Assembly: GCA_045540275.1 (NCBI GenBank)
Contig: JAZQGX010000055.1
Coordinates: 1 to 58,811, forward strand
Reading direction: 5' to 3'
Length of the DNA: 58,811 nucleotides
DNA from: RGIG8368 sp045540275
Lineage (GTDB): Bacteria; Verrucomicrobiota; Kiritimatiellia; RFP12; UBA1067
Positions 1 to 9,042 of this stretch are shown one piece after another. The first letter of the stretch is position 1. Each line of letters starts with the position of its first letter. A program made the translations under genes and the position numbers. The notes below the pieces were generated by a model. It ran no database searches. It was given only the letters and a program-made list of their open reading frames with translations, and was not told the DNA's origin.

Positions 1-2
1 CA

Positions 3-3000
3 GGCAGCAACCCTGCTTCTCGCGATTCTGATGGAGATGGTCTTGTGGACGGCTCTGATCCTGACCCAACAACTGAAACATCCCTTGCAGATGCTGATCA
101 GGACGGTATTCCTGACAGCTACGAGAACCATTGGTTCGGAGGCACGAATGTTGTAGACTCGCTGGACGGCTACTGCGCAAACGGGTTCAACATCGGCTTC
201 GAGCTTGCCTCCGGCATGAACCCGACGAACAGCGCGACGGCGTTCATGCCCACAAACCGCATCGCCGCATGGAAGATAACTGATGGATTTGCGGCGCAAA
301 TTCCCGGCTCTGCCAGCAACATCTATGAACGGACGTTCCACATCGCCCGCAACGGAAGCTGGGAGCAGTACTTCCTGTCGTCTAAACCAGACCGCGCGGA
401 CGGCTGGCGGCTTGAGGGGCTTGCGCTCGACTGGGAGGATTCCAAAGGCGAAAGCGGAACGGCCACGGCATCGCCTGCGGGCGACAGCCTCTATCTACCG
501 GTCTCCACGAACAGCCCTGCGAACTTGACGCTGCGCCTGCGCTCTACCGCGAACACGATGGCCTGTCGTTCGCCTCTCTACCTGCTCGCATACTCGCCAA
601 GCGTGGAACTGGCAGACGCACTACAGATTACGACTTCCAATGCGACGTGGCTTGTCTCGGAGATAAAAGAGGAAACGCCGGTTGCCGTTTCCATCAACCG
701 CGCGGAACGTCCGTGCAAGGCCGCATTGTATCCCGGCGAGGCGAACGCGGAACTCGCGTCCGAGAACGACAAGATCGTGTTCGAGGGCGGCGGAACGATA
801 CTTGTCAACGCGCCGGGCGTGTATCGTCTGCCCAACATAGATCTTGCGGAGTATTCGCAGTCAGTTCTTCGCGCAAAGCGGCTCATGTCCGCAAGACCGC
901 CCTCGGGCGATACGAACGAGTGTTATCTCGCGTTCCTCAACCCATCCGTCTCCTACGGCGGCGGACACCATGCGGACGCCTCCGGCATGAGGTATGATTC
1001 GTATTCGGGGACTTACTACGAGACATACGAATATCCATTTGATTCTGACTGTCTCTGGCGGTCATTCCACTCCGATTCGTCTGGCGGCTATGTCTGCTCC
1101 TGCCTGCCGGAACTATCTGTTGGCTTTAACATTGACAATTATTTCGACATCACGACCAACCTCACCGTCAATGGCGAAACGGCTACAGGCTCGATTTCCA
1201 TCTGCGGCACGCAGGTGTGGAGCGATACTGCCACGCACAATACTTCCACCGGCGGAGGATCGACCGAGACGGAACTCTTGTCCGGCGACGGTTGCGACGA
1301 TTGCAGCAGCTGCGAGGACGGGAACTGCGACAACCTCGAAGGCGACGAAATGGGTTCTCTCAAGTTCCGCATTCCGCTCGGCGTCCCGCGCAAGGGGCAG
1401 GTGAGCGGCTTCGCGTGGTTCCGAACCGACAGACCGCTTGCCGTTGGAGTCGGCACCTTGCAAGTGATGGCGCGAGGAGACGCAAACGTCTCTGATTCAA
1501 CCTCCGGCGGTACGCGCACGATTGTCTGCTCCGACAACCAGGGTCGGACGCTAACCGTTCAATCCATCGAGAACGGCATCGAGATAACGATAACTGAGAC
1601 TGCATCCGGCTCGCTGGAGCATACATGGCGAATCGTCAATGTGGGCGGCTCGACATCAAATATACGCCTCACTAAAATCAGTCGCCTGAATAACACGATG
1701 AGCGACCGCACTTACACATACGCGAACGGCAACTGGACGCGCTTCGACAATATATCGCAGACTTCTGAAGAACTTGTAAAAAGCGAAGACCTCAACGGCG
1801 AAGGCGTGAAACGTGAAGAGCGCATTGTCCGCGATGCTGATGACAAAGTTCTTTCGTATACGATAACGGAGTCGCGGCGGTTCGGATCGTTCGATAACGC
1901 GGTTTTGCGTCAGACCTACTACGCCGAAAAGAGCTGGGGTGTCAACACGAACGAAACATTCGCCTCGTACTACACGGACAACGACAACCCGAAGCGCAAC
2001 GGCAACATCCAACTCGAATGGGGCAACGCCCGCGCCTGGAGGTTCAACGCCTACGATACGACGGGGCGGACGATTCTAACTCTCGACCAGTTCAATGGTT
2101 CGGAGTGCCCAGTTTCCACTCTCACCAATTTGAATGCAAGCGCGTTTGACAATGGCAATGTCATCCAGTGGCTATCCGCGCAACAGTTCACGGCAACCGC
2201 CACGCTTTACGATTACACGCCGCTTGCCGGGGATGATGCAGCGTCCAGCGATGCAGACAAGGTGCGCACCGAATCGCGCTATCTTGTCGATGGCGGAAGT
2301 ATGACACTCATCGGTCGCACATGGACGCGCTACACGCACGGAGATGCAAACGGCTACGCGACTGTGACGGTCGAGAGCATAACCGCCGGAGCGCATAGTG
2401 CGGGAATAGATGACATCCGCAATCAACGCACCATCGGAACCTGTTACGATAGCGATGCTCCCGGCATACCGCTTACGCTTCGCGGGCAAGTGCTGACTTC
2501 CACCGACGCCGATGGCATAACAACCGAAAACACATATTCCATATCCGGCAACGTCCTGTCCCGGACGTCCCAAATGTCCTATATGTCCCAGCCGTTCCCT
2601 GTTTCGCCCCACACCGAGAGTTGCGCGACCTACGGCAACGTTCTACGCGAATGGAGCGTTCATTCGGCAAGCGGCCTTGCGTTCGACGAAAAACGGCATC
2701 TCTACGATGACAAGAACCGACAGATATCCACCATCTACGCCGATGGCTCGTTCACGACGAACGCCTACTCCTGCTGCCGCCTACTCTGGAGTCAAGACCG
2801 CACTGGGCGCAAGGTTCTGCGAAGCGCGTTGACCGGACAAGACCACCTCTACTACGCGATGGAGGAGGTTTCAATCGCCGCCCTGCCTATGGATGAAACG
2901 TATGCGCCATATGCAGGTTATGGGGAGGACGAGAACCATTACCGCGTCACGCAGCACTTTATGGACGCGCTTGGACGCGAGACGAATACGATTGTCAGAA

Positions 3001-6000
3001 CTTGCAAGACGCAAGGCGCGGCTGTGAACTCCGACTGGAATTGCAACGGCTGGGGGACTTCCGAAACGACCACATATCCAGATGGTGTCTCCGACTACGA
3101 GGTTGCAATTGATGCTCGCGGCAACGAAACAACCACCAAGCGTTACGCATATTCCGACCGCGAGGTTGCAGAGACTATCGAAACGAACAAGACCACAATC
3201 GCAACAACCTATCGAAACGGGTGGAATCTGATTCGCGAGGAGTGGTCTGACGGGAAATGGAAGGAAACGGAAACGGCCATCGCGTATGACGAAAACGGAT
3301 GCCGCTTCGATACTACGACCGTCACGGCGTCCGACCATGAGCCAATCGTGACGCAAACCATCTACCGTGATTTCCTCGGACGGACAATTCGCGAAGTCCG
3401 CCCGACATCAGATGTCGCCTATATCTACGACGGCGCGAGTTCGCGTGTCGTTACTGCGACGGATTCCATTTCCGGCGATACTGTGACACGTCTCTACGAT
3501 GAACGTGGCGAAGCGACCGGGCAAGTGAAGAATGGGATAACATCGCGCAGTGACACCGAGTATGAATTTGAGTCGAACATTCTCTGGCGCATTACATCGC
3601 AATCGGTCGTTGGCAGCGTCACGAATCTCTGTGCAGCCACAAAGGAGCGGCTGAACGGGCTTTCCAACGAACTCCGCAGCGAGAGTTTCACCTACCAGAA
3701 CGGCACAATTGCGCTCAATTCCTATTCGTGGTTCGATGCGACGAACTCCATTCTCACGGAAATCTCCGAGTCCGCAACGGCTGGAACGACAACAGCGAGA
3801 AGCAAATTCGGAATCGCCATCGAGACGACGACGGATGCGGGGACGACAAGCAGTTTCTTCGACCCATACGGGCGCGTGTTCTACACGGAGAAAGACGGAC
3901 GCTGCGTCGACTGGATCGGGCGCAACGATTACGGCGACGTAGAAGAATATGACACGTTTCACTCTGCGGGGGATAACTACTACGCAGAGTTCTACGGTTA
4001 TGACAATTTCGGCAACCGGGTTGTTGCCACGAACGCCCTCGGCGCGGTGACGGTCTCCGCATACGATGCCGCGCACCGCCTTTCCGAATCCTCCGGCGCG
4101 GTCTATCCCGTCCAATATGGCTATGACACCGCAGGCCGCAGAACCGGGCTATCAACAACCCGCAACGGCAATGCGAGGGACACGACATCCTGGACATTCG
4201 ATCCGGCAACCGGCTTCTGCACTTTGAAGACATATGCCGACGGCTCGACCATCGCCTACTCCTACACGCCAGACGGCAAGCCGCTCCGCACGACAAAACC
4301 AAGCGGTGCATGGGCAGAGAATGTTTATGACGCGGCACGGCAAGTCGTAGGCACTCTCTCAAGCGATGGAGCACTGGATTCAACCATTCAACGTGATGTG
4401 TTCGGCAGAGTTGTTTCAGAGTCGAACTCAGCTGCTTCGGTTGGATATTCTCTCGATGACTATTGGGGTGCGACAAACGAAGTTCAGACGGTCGATGGTG
4501 TGTCCGTATCCTTCATTCGCGAATTCGACGCATACGGGCGGCTTGCGCGGTTTGCCCGTGTCAGCGGTGAGGAATCAGTGTTCGGGTATGCGCCGCAAGG
4601 CGCGATTTCCTCTGTTTCAAATGTCAATGTTGCTGTGGGATATGCTTTCTCGGGCGATGCTCTTGACGCCGGATATGCGCTTGCCCTGCAAGGAGGCTTG
4701 GACTTTTCACGCGAAGTGTTCCGGCATGACTATTTGAGGAGTTGCATTGTCGCCGTCTCCAATCATTGCGGCAACACCTCGCACGGTTTGCAATATTCCT
4801 ATGATGCGTTGCAGCGACCTGTTTCCCGCAACGCCGATTCGTTCGGCTACAACGAGCGAGGGGAGGTCGTTTTCTCACGCAGAGGCGCAGAGAACGCAGA
4901 GGAGGCGTATTCTTATGACGACATTGGGAATCTGTTGATTTCATCTCTCAACACAGCAACAAATACTTACACCTCCAACAATCGCAACCAGTACACCTCC
5001 ATTCTCCGCGCCTCCGCGTCTCCGCGTGAGACATCTTACGACCTCGATGGCAACATGACGCGGCACGGTGAATGGACTTACGCCTATGATTCTGGCAATC
5101 GTCTCGTTTCCGTTGCCTCTAATGGAATCGCAGTCGCTACATTCGCATACGATTCGCAAGGACGGCGTGTGAAGAAGGTCGCGGCAGACGGAACGCACCG
5201 CTATTTCTATGATGGCTGGCTGCTCGTGTACGAGCACATCACACGCTCCGACAATACAATCAGCGAAGTCGAATACGTTTGGGGCAAGGATATTTCCGGC
5301 ACACGCGATGGCGCGGCGGGAATCGGTGGCTTGCTTTACCAGAAAAGCGACGGCGCAATCTATGTTCCATGGTACGACGCCTACGGCAACATCCTCGGCT
5401 ACTGCGATGCGCAAGGTAACCTTGTTGCACAATACACTTATGATGCGTTCGGAAACATCGTCGGACAGACAGGTGCAATGGCGGATGCATTTTCCTTCCG
5501 TTTTTCGACAAAGTATTTTGATGCCGAAACTGAGTTGGATTACTATGGATATCGCTATTACAAGTCAAAAATTATGCGTTGGTTGACGGAAGACCCGATT
5601 GGAGATGAGGGTGGAGCCAATCTATGTGCTTTTTGTAAGAACAACCCAATTTGCAATGTTGATTTTACTGGACTGTGGTCACATCCTTTGTGGCCGGACA
5701 AGCCTGAAGTTCAGGTGACTCAAATTCCAGCAATAATGCGGGCAAATGGGATGTCAGTTTCGGCTAAACTGATGGAGCGATGGTTGTCAACGGCTCATTC
5801 TTCGACTATGGGTGAAGATGTTTCCACAGTGAAAATGGACTGGGCCTTGACTTTCACAAGGGCAAAGGTTGCATACGATGAAATTTTTGCATCACAATTA
5901 TATGCGACTGGAAGATGTAAAGATGTTGTACGCGCAAAAATACGTGCGATAAGGCCCTCTAAAGATATCCGTTTTTGTGACCTATCACGTGATGTTCGGG

Positions 6001-6389
6001 CTGTCTATAAGGATCAAGTAACATATAAGGTTGTTGGATCTTCATATCGTGACCCTATCGATGATATGCTTGGTGCACTTGGACGTTTCACACTTCACGT
6101 CGCAGTTAGTGCGGATGTTAAAGTAAAACCGAATGGGTATTGCGCTATAGTTGACGAAGTCGGAGTTTTCATTCGGGACCAATATGATTTTAGCGGAATT
6201 CAACCTCTTGGATATTGGAATCCAAATACGAATTATGTCGGTAAGAATCCATACAAAGGAAGCTTTGTTGAGAATGGGACATTTCAAATTTACAGAAACA
6301 ACTCGGGCCTAGGGGGAGACTTCTACATTTATTCTGATATCAAGAGAACAAAACTGGATAAACCTATAAAGCTGAGGATAACAAAATGA
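3..6389 (+). CDS. Giant RHS-repeat protein with C-terminal DUF6402-like module (5' partial)
   Basis: The reading frame is open from base 3, so the gene starts before the window; the GTG at 45 is an internal Val in an Asp-rich thrombospondin-3-like stretch (DSDGDGLVDGSDPDP). A Cys-rich patch near base 1290 (CDDCSSCEDGNCDN) is followed by many YD/RHS repeats (YDAAHRL, YDTAGR, YDLDGNMT). The RHS-associated core ends near 5685 with YYGYRYYKSKIMRWLTEDPIG. RHS proteins build a hollow shell that encloses a variable C-terminal toxin. Here the last ~230 residues carry LGALGRFTLHVAV, EVGVFIRDQYDF, LGYWN and GGDFYIYSDI, which I recognise from memory as the DUF6402 family of polymorphic-toxin tips; its activity is unknown to me. 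The DNA turns visibly AT-richer after about 5690, as expected for an exchangeable tip. The stop overlaps the next start (ATGA). Confidence 0.9.
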   Translation, partial: GSNPASRDSDGDGLVDGSDPDPTTETSLADADQDGIPDSYENHWFGGTNVVDSLDGYCANGFNIGFELASGMNPTNSATAFMPTNRIAAWKITDGFAAQIPGSASNIYERTFHIARNGSWEQYFLSSKPDRADGWRLEGLALDWEDSKGESGTATASPAGDSLYLPVSTNSPANLTLRLRSTANTMACRSPLYLLAYSPSVELADALQITTSNATWLVSEIKEETPVAVSINRAERPCKAALYPGEANAELASENDKIVFEGGGTILVNAPGVYRLPNIDLAEYSQSVLRAKRLMSARPPSGDTNECYLAFLNPSVSYGGGHHADASGMRYDSYSGTYYETYEYPFDSDCLWRSFHSDSSGGYVCSCLPELSVGFNIDNYFDITTNLTVNGETATGSISICGTQVWSDTATHNTSTGGGSTETELLSGDGCDDCSSCEDGNCDNLEGDEMGSLKFRIPLGVPRKGQVSGFAWFRTDRPLAVGVGTLQVMARGDANVSDSTSGGTRTIVCSDNQGRTLTVQSIENGIEITITETASGSLEHTWRIVNVGGSTSNIRLTKISRLNNTMSDRTYTYANGNWTRFDNISQTSEELVKSEDLNGEGVKREERIVRDADDKVLSYTITESRRFGSFDNAVLRQTYYAEKSWGVNTNETFASYYTDNDNPKRNGNIQLEWGNARAWRFNAYDTTGRTILTLDQFNGSECPVSTLTNLNASAFDNGNVIQWLSAQQFTATATLYDYTPLAGDDAASSDADKVRTESRYLVDGGSMTLIGRTWTRYTHGDANGYATVTVESITAGAHSAGIDDIRNQRTIGTCYDSDAPGIPLTLRGQVLTSTDADGITTENTYSISGNVLSRTSQMSYMSQPFPVSPHTESCATYGNVLREWSVHSASGLAFDEKRHLYDDKNRQISTIYADGSFTTNAYSCCRLLWSQDRTGRKVLRSALTGQDHLYYAMEEVSIAALPMDETYAPYAGYGEDENHYRVTQHFMDALGRETNTIVRTCKTQGAAVNSDWNCNGWGTSETTTYPDGVSDYEVAIDARGNETTTKRYAYSDREVAETIETNKTTIATTYRNGWNLIREEWSDGKWKETETAIAYDENGCRFDTTTVTASDHEPIVTQTIYRDFLGRTIREVRPTSDVAYIYDGASSRVVTATDSISGDTVTRLYDERGEATGQVKNGITSRSDTEYEFESNILWRITSQSVVGSVTNLCAATKERLNGLSNELRSESFTYQNGTIALNSYSWFDATNSILTEISESATAGTTTARSKFGIAIETTTDAGTTSSFFDPYGRVFYTEKDGRCVDWIGRNDYGDVEEYDTFHSAGDNYYAEFYGYDNFGNRVVATNALGAVTVSAYDAAHRLSESSGAVYPVQYGYDTAGRRTGLSTTRNGNARDTTSWTFDPATGFCTLKTYADGSTIAYSYTPDGKPLRTTKPSGAWAENVYDAARQVVGTLSSDGALDSTIQRDVFGRVVSESNSAASVGYSLDDYWGATNEVQTVDGVSVSFIREFDAYGRLARFARVSGEESVFGYAPQGAISSVSNVNVAVGYAFSGDALDAGYALALQGGLDFSREVFRHDYLRSCIVAVSNHCGNTSHGLQYSYDALQRPVSRNADSFGYNERGEVVFSRRGAENAEEAYSYDDIGNLLISSLNTATNTYTSNNRNQYTSILRASASPRETSYDLDGNMTRHGEWTYAYDSGNRLVSVASNGIAVATFAYDSQGRRVKKVAADGTHRYFYDGWLLVYEHITRSDNTISEVEYVWGKDISGTRDGAAGIGGLLYQKSDGAIYVPWYDAYGNILGYCDAQGNLVAQYTYDAFGNIVGQTGAMADAFSFRFSTKYFDAETELDYYGYRYYKSKIMRWLTEDPIGDEGGANLCAFCKNNPICNVDFTGLWSHPLWPDKPEVQVTQIPAIMRANGMSVSAKLMERWLSTAHSSTMGEDVSTVKMDWALTFTRAKVAYDEIFASQLYATGRCKDVVRAKIRAIRPSKDIRFCDLSRDVRAVYKDQVTYKVVGSSYRDPIDDMLGALGRFTLHVAVSADVKVKPNGYCAIVDEVGVFIRDQYDFSGIQPLGYWNPNTNYVGKNPYKGSFVENGTFQIYRNNSGLGGDFYIYSDIKRTKLDKPIKLRITK
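4872..4902 (+). repeat. CGCAGAGG-type dispersed repeat, copy 1 (inside RHS gene)
   Basis: Reads TTCTCACGCAGAGGCGCAGA followed by GAACGCAGAGG, a quasi-periodic motif built on CGCRGAG with an 8-9 base period. It is translated in frame as SRRGAENAEE within an RHS repeat. An inverted partner lies about 130 bases downstream. From memory, sequences of this kind recur as dispersed elements in several bacterial genomes. Confidence 0.6.
5003..5032 (-). repeat. CGCAGAGG-type dispersed repeat, copy 2 (inverted)
   Basis: The reverse complement reads GTCTCACGCGGAGACGCGGA then GGCGCGGAGA, the same CGCRGAG periodic motif as at 4872-4902 but in the opposite orientation. It is translated in frame as ILRASASPRET in the RHS protein. 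The two copies bracket about 100 bases of ordinary RHS coding sequence. Confidence 0.6.
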
Positions 6390-6751
6390 AGCATGGCCTG
6401 AAAATATTGCTGCTTTGCATTTTCGCCACATTACTGGTGCTAAGTGCATTGTTTTCACTGCGTTATAGCAGCGTAAAAAAGCGCGTTTTGTCGAATGGCT
6501 ATGTTGTTGAAACTCATCGCGATAATTTCTATATGTTTGGGTTTCCCGGTAGTGGTAGCGACATGCAGGGGTTTTGCAAAGTGGTTCCTCCGGTTAAGGG
6601 CTTGACACCAGCGTATTTTTACCTTGAAATGACGCAGTTTGAATCAGAGATCAACGAGGAAACAATAAGTGTGCAAAACGGCCGAGTTGAAGTAATCTCG
6701 CCAATGGTTCAACCAATTAGCGAGAACATCTGGCGTTTGCTGTTGTTTTAG
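6386..6751 (+). CDS. Small membrane-anchored protein, candidate RHS immunity protein
   Basis: Encodes 121 residues. An N-terminal hydrophobic segment (about residues 5-26, LKILLLCIFATLLVLSALFS) is followed by a short positive stretch and a ~90-residue domain with no motif I recognise, so it is probably held in the inner membrane with the domain outside. Its ATG overlaps the RHS stop by four bases (ATGA), so translation is likely coupled. In RHS and other polymorphic toxin loci the gene directly after the toxin tip normally encodes the cognate immunity protein. That role is inferred from position only. Composition is AT-rich like the adjacent toxin tip. Confidence 0.6.
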   Translation: MKHGLKILLLCIFATLLVLSALFSLRYSSVKKRVLSNGYVVETHRDNFYMFGFPGSGSDMQGFCKVVPPVKGLTPAYFYLEMTQFESEINEETISVQNGRVEVISPMVQPISENIWRLLLF

Positions 6752-6777
6752 GATTGACGAACAGAGGAGTCTTCGAA

Positions 6778-7275
6778 TTGAAATCGTGGAATGAAATACG
6801 TAAGGCGGCGACGGCGTTCTCGAAACGCTGGAAGGACGCATACGATGATAAGAGCCAGGCGCAGAGTTCCCTGAAGGAGTTCTTCGCCGTGTTCGGCGTT
6901 GACTCCGACACCTTCGGCTACAACGACCGCAGCGAGGTGACCTCGGCGACGATATGCGGCATCGCCAATGGCTACGGCTACGACAACATCGGCAATGTCA
7001 CGCGCTACCTCGACGAGAACGGCAATACTGTTGCGCAGTACACCTACGACGCCTTCGGCAAACTCATCGCCAAGTCAGGCCCGCTTGCCGACCTCTTCCG
7101 CCACCGCTTCTCGACGAAATACTTAAATGCCGATTCGCCACGTTGGAATCAAAGGTATCGGCGATATCGAAATTCAGGGATAGATAAAGAGGATATGAAT
7201 ACCTTCGTAATCAAGGAGGACAATATGCAAAATATCCATTTGATACTTCAACTTTTAAATGGGAGTAGTAGATGA
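6778..7275 (+). pseudogene. Chimera: MmeI-type DNA methyltransferase N-terminus joined to an RHS-core fragment
   Basis: A GAGGAG box at 6764-6769 precedes a TTG at 6778. The first ~42 codons (SWNEIRKAATAFSKRWKDAY through KEFFAVFGVD) match what I know as the extreme N-terminus of MmeI/type IIL-like DNA methyltransferases, which normally run to about 900 residues. Near base 6903 the sequence switches to RHS-repeat/core sequence (DTFGYNDRSEV, YDNIGNVTRY, AQYTYDAFGKLIAKSG, HRFSTKYLNADS). It then degenerates after about 7135 into an AT-rich tail. The frame stays open to a TGA at 7273-7275, which overlaps the next ATG. The RHS part is clearly diverged from the RHS gene upstream, so it is not a recent duplicate. 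Read as recombination debris of a restriction gene and an orphan RHS cassette; expression as a small protein cannot be excluded. Confidence 0.65.
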
Positions 7276-7835
7276 AAACCTTTTCCTTTCTTACATTCAT
7301 GATATCATCATCATTGTTTGCGGAATTGCCAGAATCAATTCCAGAGTTTATATGTGATGAAGCGGATATGACAAATTATGTAGAGTGGTGTACATGTGAT
7401 GGAATTTACAAGTTCCCTAATACGGTATTTCTCTTTTCTGAGGCTACAGTTACGACAGCTTTAATTAAAGGATTGAATGAAGGACTGCGGAATTCCTATA
7501 GAATTTTTATGAGTACAAATATTGTTGTAGAACCAAATCGAAAAATTGATATGCAACAACAATTCTACAGTATGCATAAAAAACTTTGCACGAGATTTGA
7601 TTCAAAAAAATTGGGTAAAGTTCATTCAAGTGGAGATAGGCTTATTTTTACAGGGAAAGATATTGATGGACTAAGATGGGATGTTTGCGCCATAGCAGTA
7701 AAAACTAATAATCAATGGTATGTTACTTGTGAATTCGTTAATGAATATCATAAAGCTGGGAAGTTTATTAGTTGCGAAGACATTTTCGTTGACAAGGGAG
7801 AGGACAATAGGCATGAGCAATCTCTATCGAAGTAG
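7272..7835 (+). CDS. Secreted protein of unknown family, possible orphan immunity protein
   Basis: Encodes 187 residues with a probable signal peptide (MKTFSFLTFMISSSLFA) and Cys residues that could form disulfides outside the cytoplasm (for example VEWCTCDG). I recognise no domain. The start overlaps the stop of the preceding RHS-fragment reading frame as ATGA, the same junction seen between the intact RHS gene and its neighbour. By position this could be the immunity gene left behind by a lost RHS toxin tip, but that is inference. The gene is distinctly AT-rich compared with the housekeeping genes further right, consistent with horizontal transfer. Confidence 0.55.
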   Translation: MKTFSFLTFMISSSLFAELPESIPEFICDEADMTNYVEWCTCDGIYKFPNTVFLFSEATVTTALIKGLNEGLRNSYRIFMSTNIVVEPNRKIDMQQQFYSMHKKLCTRFDSKKLGKVHSSGDRLIFTGKDIDGLRWDVCAIAVKTNNQWYVTCEFVNEYHKAGKFISCEDIFVDKGEDNRHEQSLSK

Positions 7836-8019
7836 CGATGAAAAAGTAATCGCGGGCGTTTGCGCAGGTATCGCACACAGATTGGATCTCAATGTTACGG
7901 GATTGAGGTGGGTGGTCGCGTTGACGACGCTCTTTCTGTCAGGTGTTCCAGTATTAGTATATCTTGTGCTGTGGGCAATCTTGAAGGAGCGGGCAACAAA
8001 GGATGTTGTGGATGTTTGA
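7813..8019 (+). CDS. PspC-domain small membrane protein
   Basis: The product, 68 residues, is almost exactly one PspC domain: LYRSSDEKVIAGVCAGIAHR, then a hydrophobic helix (WVVALTTLFLSGVPVLVYLVLWAIL). The ATG at 7813 is chosen over the upstream start at 7720 because family members begin right before the YRS motif; a purine-rich GGGAGAGGA sits about 8 bases upstream. The gene overlaps the 3' end of the preceding gene by 23 bases in another frame. PspC proteins are inner-membrane components tied to phage-shock or envelope-stress responses. There is no pspA/pspB context here, so its role is open. Confidence 0.75.
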   Translation: MSNLYRSSDEKVIAGVCAGIAHRLDLNVTGLRWVVALTTLFLSGVPVLVYLVLWAILKERATKDVVDV

Positions 8020-8204
8020 AGAGATTTTCAGCACCGCTCGTCCGCTAACTGTTCAAATGGGGTAAACATTGCGGTATTGAAAACCGTGTAAAATGTAAGA
8101 GTAATATCGGTTTGAATCGAAGAGCGAAAGTCGTAATAGATTAAAACCAACTAAAGATTACAAACAGAGAAAAAGAAACGATATTGTGGAGAAAAATAGA
8201 GAAT

Positions 8205-9020
8205 ATGCAGAAAAGTATTAAACATGATAAAATAGCCGCGTTCTCTATCAGCGTAGATGTAGCTGACGTCGAGAGAATTGCCAATGGTAATTTCTTTGAC
8301 GTCGAAGTGTTTGGATTCCGCAAGAAGTTTCCACGAGAGGTTGTCGTGGACGACATATTGAACCGCATGGTCGCAAAATACAACAATTCAGAAGTCAAGC
8401 GCAAGACCATGGTTAGCAACACGGTACTTCTCGGACATCCCGGCATTATCAGAACTACAACACAAATTATATGCGAATTCACAAACGATGCGGTAATAGG
8501 CCATGTTGGACAGGAATCATATGAATATAGCGCATGTAGCCGTAAGATGGCCAGATGGTTTGCTTATTGCGAGATTGCATCCAATCTCCCCCCAAATCAT
8601 CCACTAAAAGTGACATGCCGCTCGCAAGAATCTATCCTAGCAGAGGATATAGTCAAAGGAAAGTACAAAAGAGAGATCAATGCATTCAATACGGATTGCA
8701 TTGGATGGGATAGTAAAAGAAAATCTAAAGAAGCATTTTGGGCGGAGATACAGGCCGCTGAATACGCAATGTCACAGCACAGCCGCTATAATGATCGCAT
8801 TCAGGCACGGGCTGATCAGATGATGGCAGAGGCTACGAAGTCTGAAGAAATAAAGGATATGCCGAAACGCGGAGAGGCGATTCTGTACGTGTTTGACAAA
8901 AAAACCATTGATGTGTTGCCGCAGCTTAAAAAAGAGCGTTGCGAAGCAGTTCAAACACGAGAATCGGCGCAAAAAGCAGAGGAAGAGCGATTGATTAAGA
9001 ATGAAGCCTTAAACTTCTGA
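8205..9020 (+). CDS. Hypothetical protein with charged C-terminal helix
   Basis: Encodes 271 residues from ATG 8205 (a TTG at 8184 would add seven). I do not recognise it. The N-terminal half has mixed alpha/beta character (AAFSISVDVADVERIANGNF); the last ~90 residues (QARADQMMAEATKSEEIKD, then KKERCEAVQTRESAQKAEEE) are strongly charged and likely helical or coiled-coil. There is no signal peptide or membrane segment, so it is probably cytoplasmic. It lies 22 bases before the Mrr-like nuclease in the same direction and may be co-transcribed with it. The upstream gap (8020-8204) shows no convincing promoter. Confidence 0.6.
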   Translation: MQKSIKHDKIAAFSISVDVADVERIANGNFFDVEVFGFRKKFPREVVVDDILNRMVAKYNNSEVKRKTMVSNTVLLGHPGIIRTTTQIICEFTNDAVIGHVGQESYEYSACSRKMARWFAYCEIASNLPPNHPLKVTCRSQESILAEDIVKGKYKREINAFNTDCIGWDSKRKSKEAFWAEIQAAEYAMSQHSRYNDRIQARADQMMAEATKSEEIKDMPKRGEAILYVFDKKTIDVLPQLKKERCEAVQTRESAQKAEEERLIKNEALNF

Positions 9021-9042
9021 AGGATCAAAAAAGGAGAATAAC

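Noticed and set aside
8069..8094. TTGCGG ... TAAAAT promoter before the 271-residue unknown gene
   Set aside because: Spacing is only 14 bases, too short for a standard promoter.
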